From Timema cristinae (Eukaryota > Arthropoda > Insecta > Phasmatodea > Timematidae), in assembly GCA_039000515.1 (NCBI GenBank), contig JBCFYV010000100.1, forward strand, positions 20,002,471 through 20,066,470: a DNA stretch of 64,000 bases, in the 5' to 3' direction. This document shows, piece after piece, positions 63,966 to 64,000 of the stretch. Within the stretch, counting starts at the first letter, position 1. Every line of letters begins with the position of its first letter. The notes beneath the pieces were generated by a model. It did not search any database, was not told where the DNA came from, and saw only the letters and a list, made by a program, of their open reading frames with translations. Both the position numbers and the translations under genes were made by a program.

Positions 63966-64000
63966 TTAATTTCATGGCGTTCTTTTTTACTTATTATATA

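Overview
The window is AT-rich, intron-bearing nuclear DNA from an animal, most likely an arthropod. The support is one exon of an animal-type ubiquitin-specific protease, PIF/Harbinger, hAT and Tc1/mariner transposon remnants, many tRNA-derived SINEs, and a reverse transcriptase of the kind reported from insect genomes. Nothing seen here fixes the species. A run of exactly 100 N at 46719-46818 marks an assembly gap. Ordinary genes are very sparse; most of the window is repeats and decayed transposons.

Layout. 1-9 kb: AT-rich DNA, SINE copies, a decayed satellite-bearing element (5.3-7.2 kb) and a terminal-inverted-repeat (TIR) element with GCGA-rich ends (7.8-8.5 kb). 9.9-11.7 kb: a GC-richer reverse transcriptase/RNase H element abutting a SINE tail, broken by one frame change. 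12.4-13.1 kb: a Harbinger deletion derivative with perfect TTA duplications and the first part of its transposase. 14.5-17.5 kb: an inverted second satellite-bearing element, then a decayed hAT split by a Tc1/mariner remnant. 18.9-21.2 kb: a 66-bp minisatellite, followed by a non-autonomous hAT. 23.4-37.4 kb: two SINE families that share one 3' tail, arrays of 39, 78 and 53 bp, an inverted pair of pseudo-tRNA repeats and a 770-bp TIR element. 37-54 kb: mostly unexplained AT-rich DNA with further SINEs, two more TIR elements, a 36-bp minisatellite and a compact hairpin.

Genes. The clearest host gene is the first coding exon (minus strand, 55591-56451) of a USP31/USP43-type deubiquitinase. Its next exons were not found in the window.

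The most unusual part is 59.6-62.6 kb, which is GC-richer than its surroundings. A CT-rich tract with two CCAAT boxes, a 3 x 59-bp repeat, a second repeat block, a CRE-like site and TATA boxes lead into three small unrecognised same-strand ORFs. Each has its own poly(A) signal, and one signal abuts its stop codon. The compactness suggests an integrated DNA virus fragment or an undescribed mobile element, but no replication, integration or capsid gene is visible. It is followed by a 408-bp higher-order repeat that runs to the window end. The middle ORF has an in-frame TGA, so the cluster may be partly decayed.
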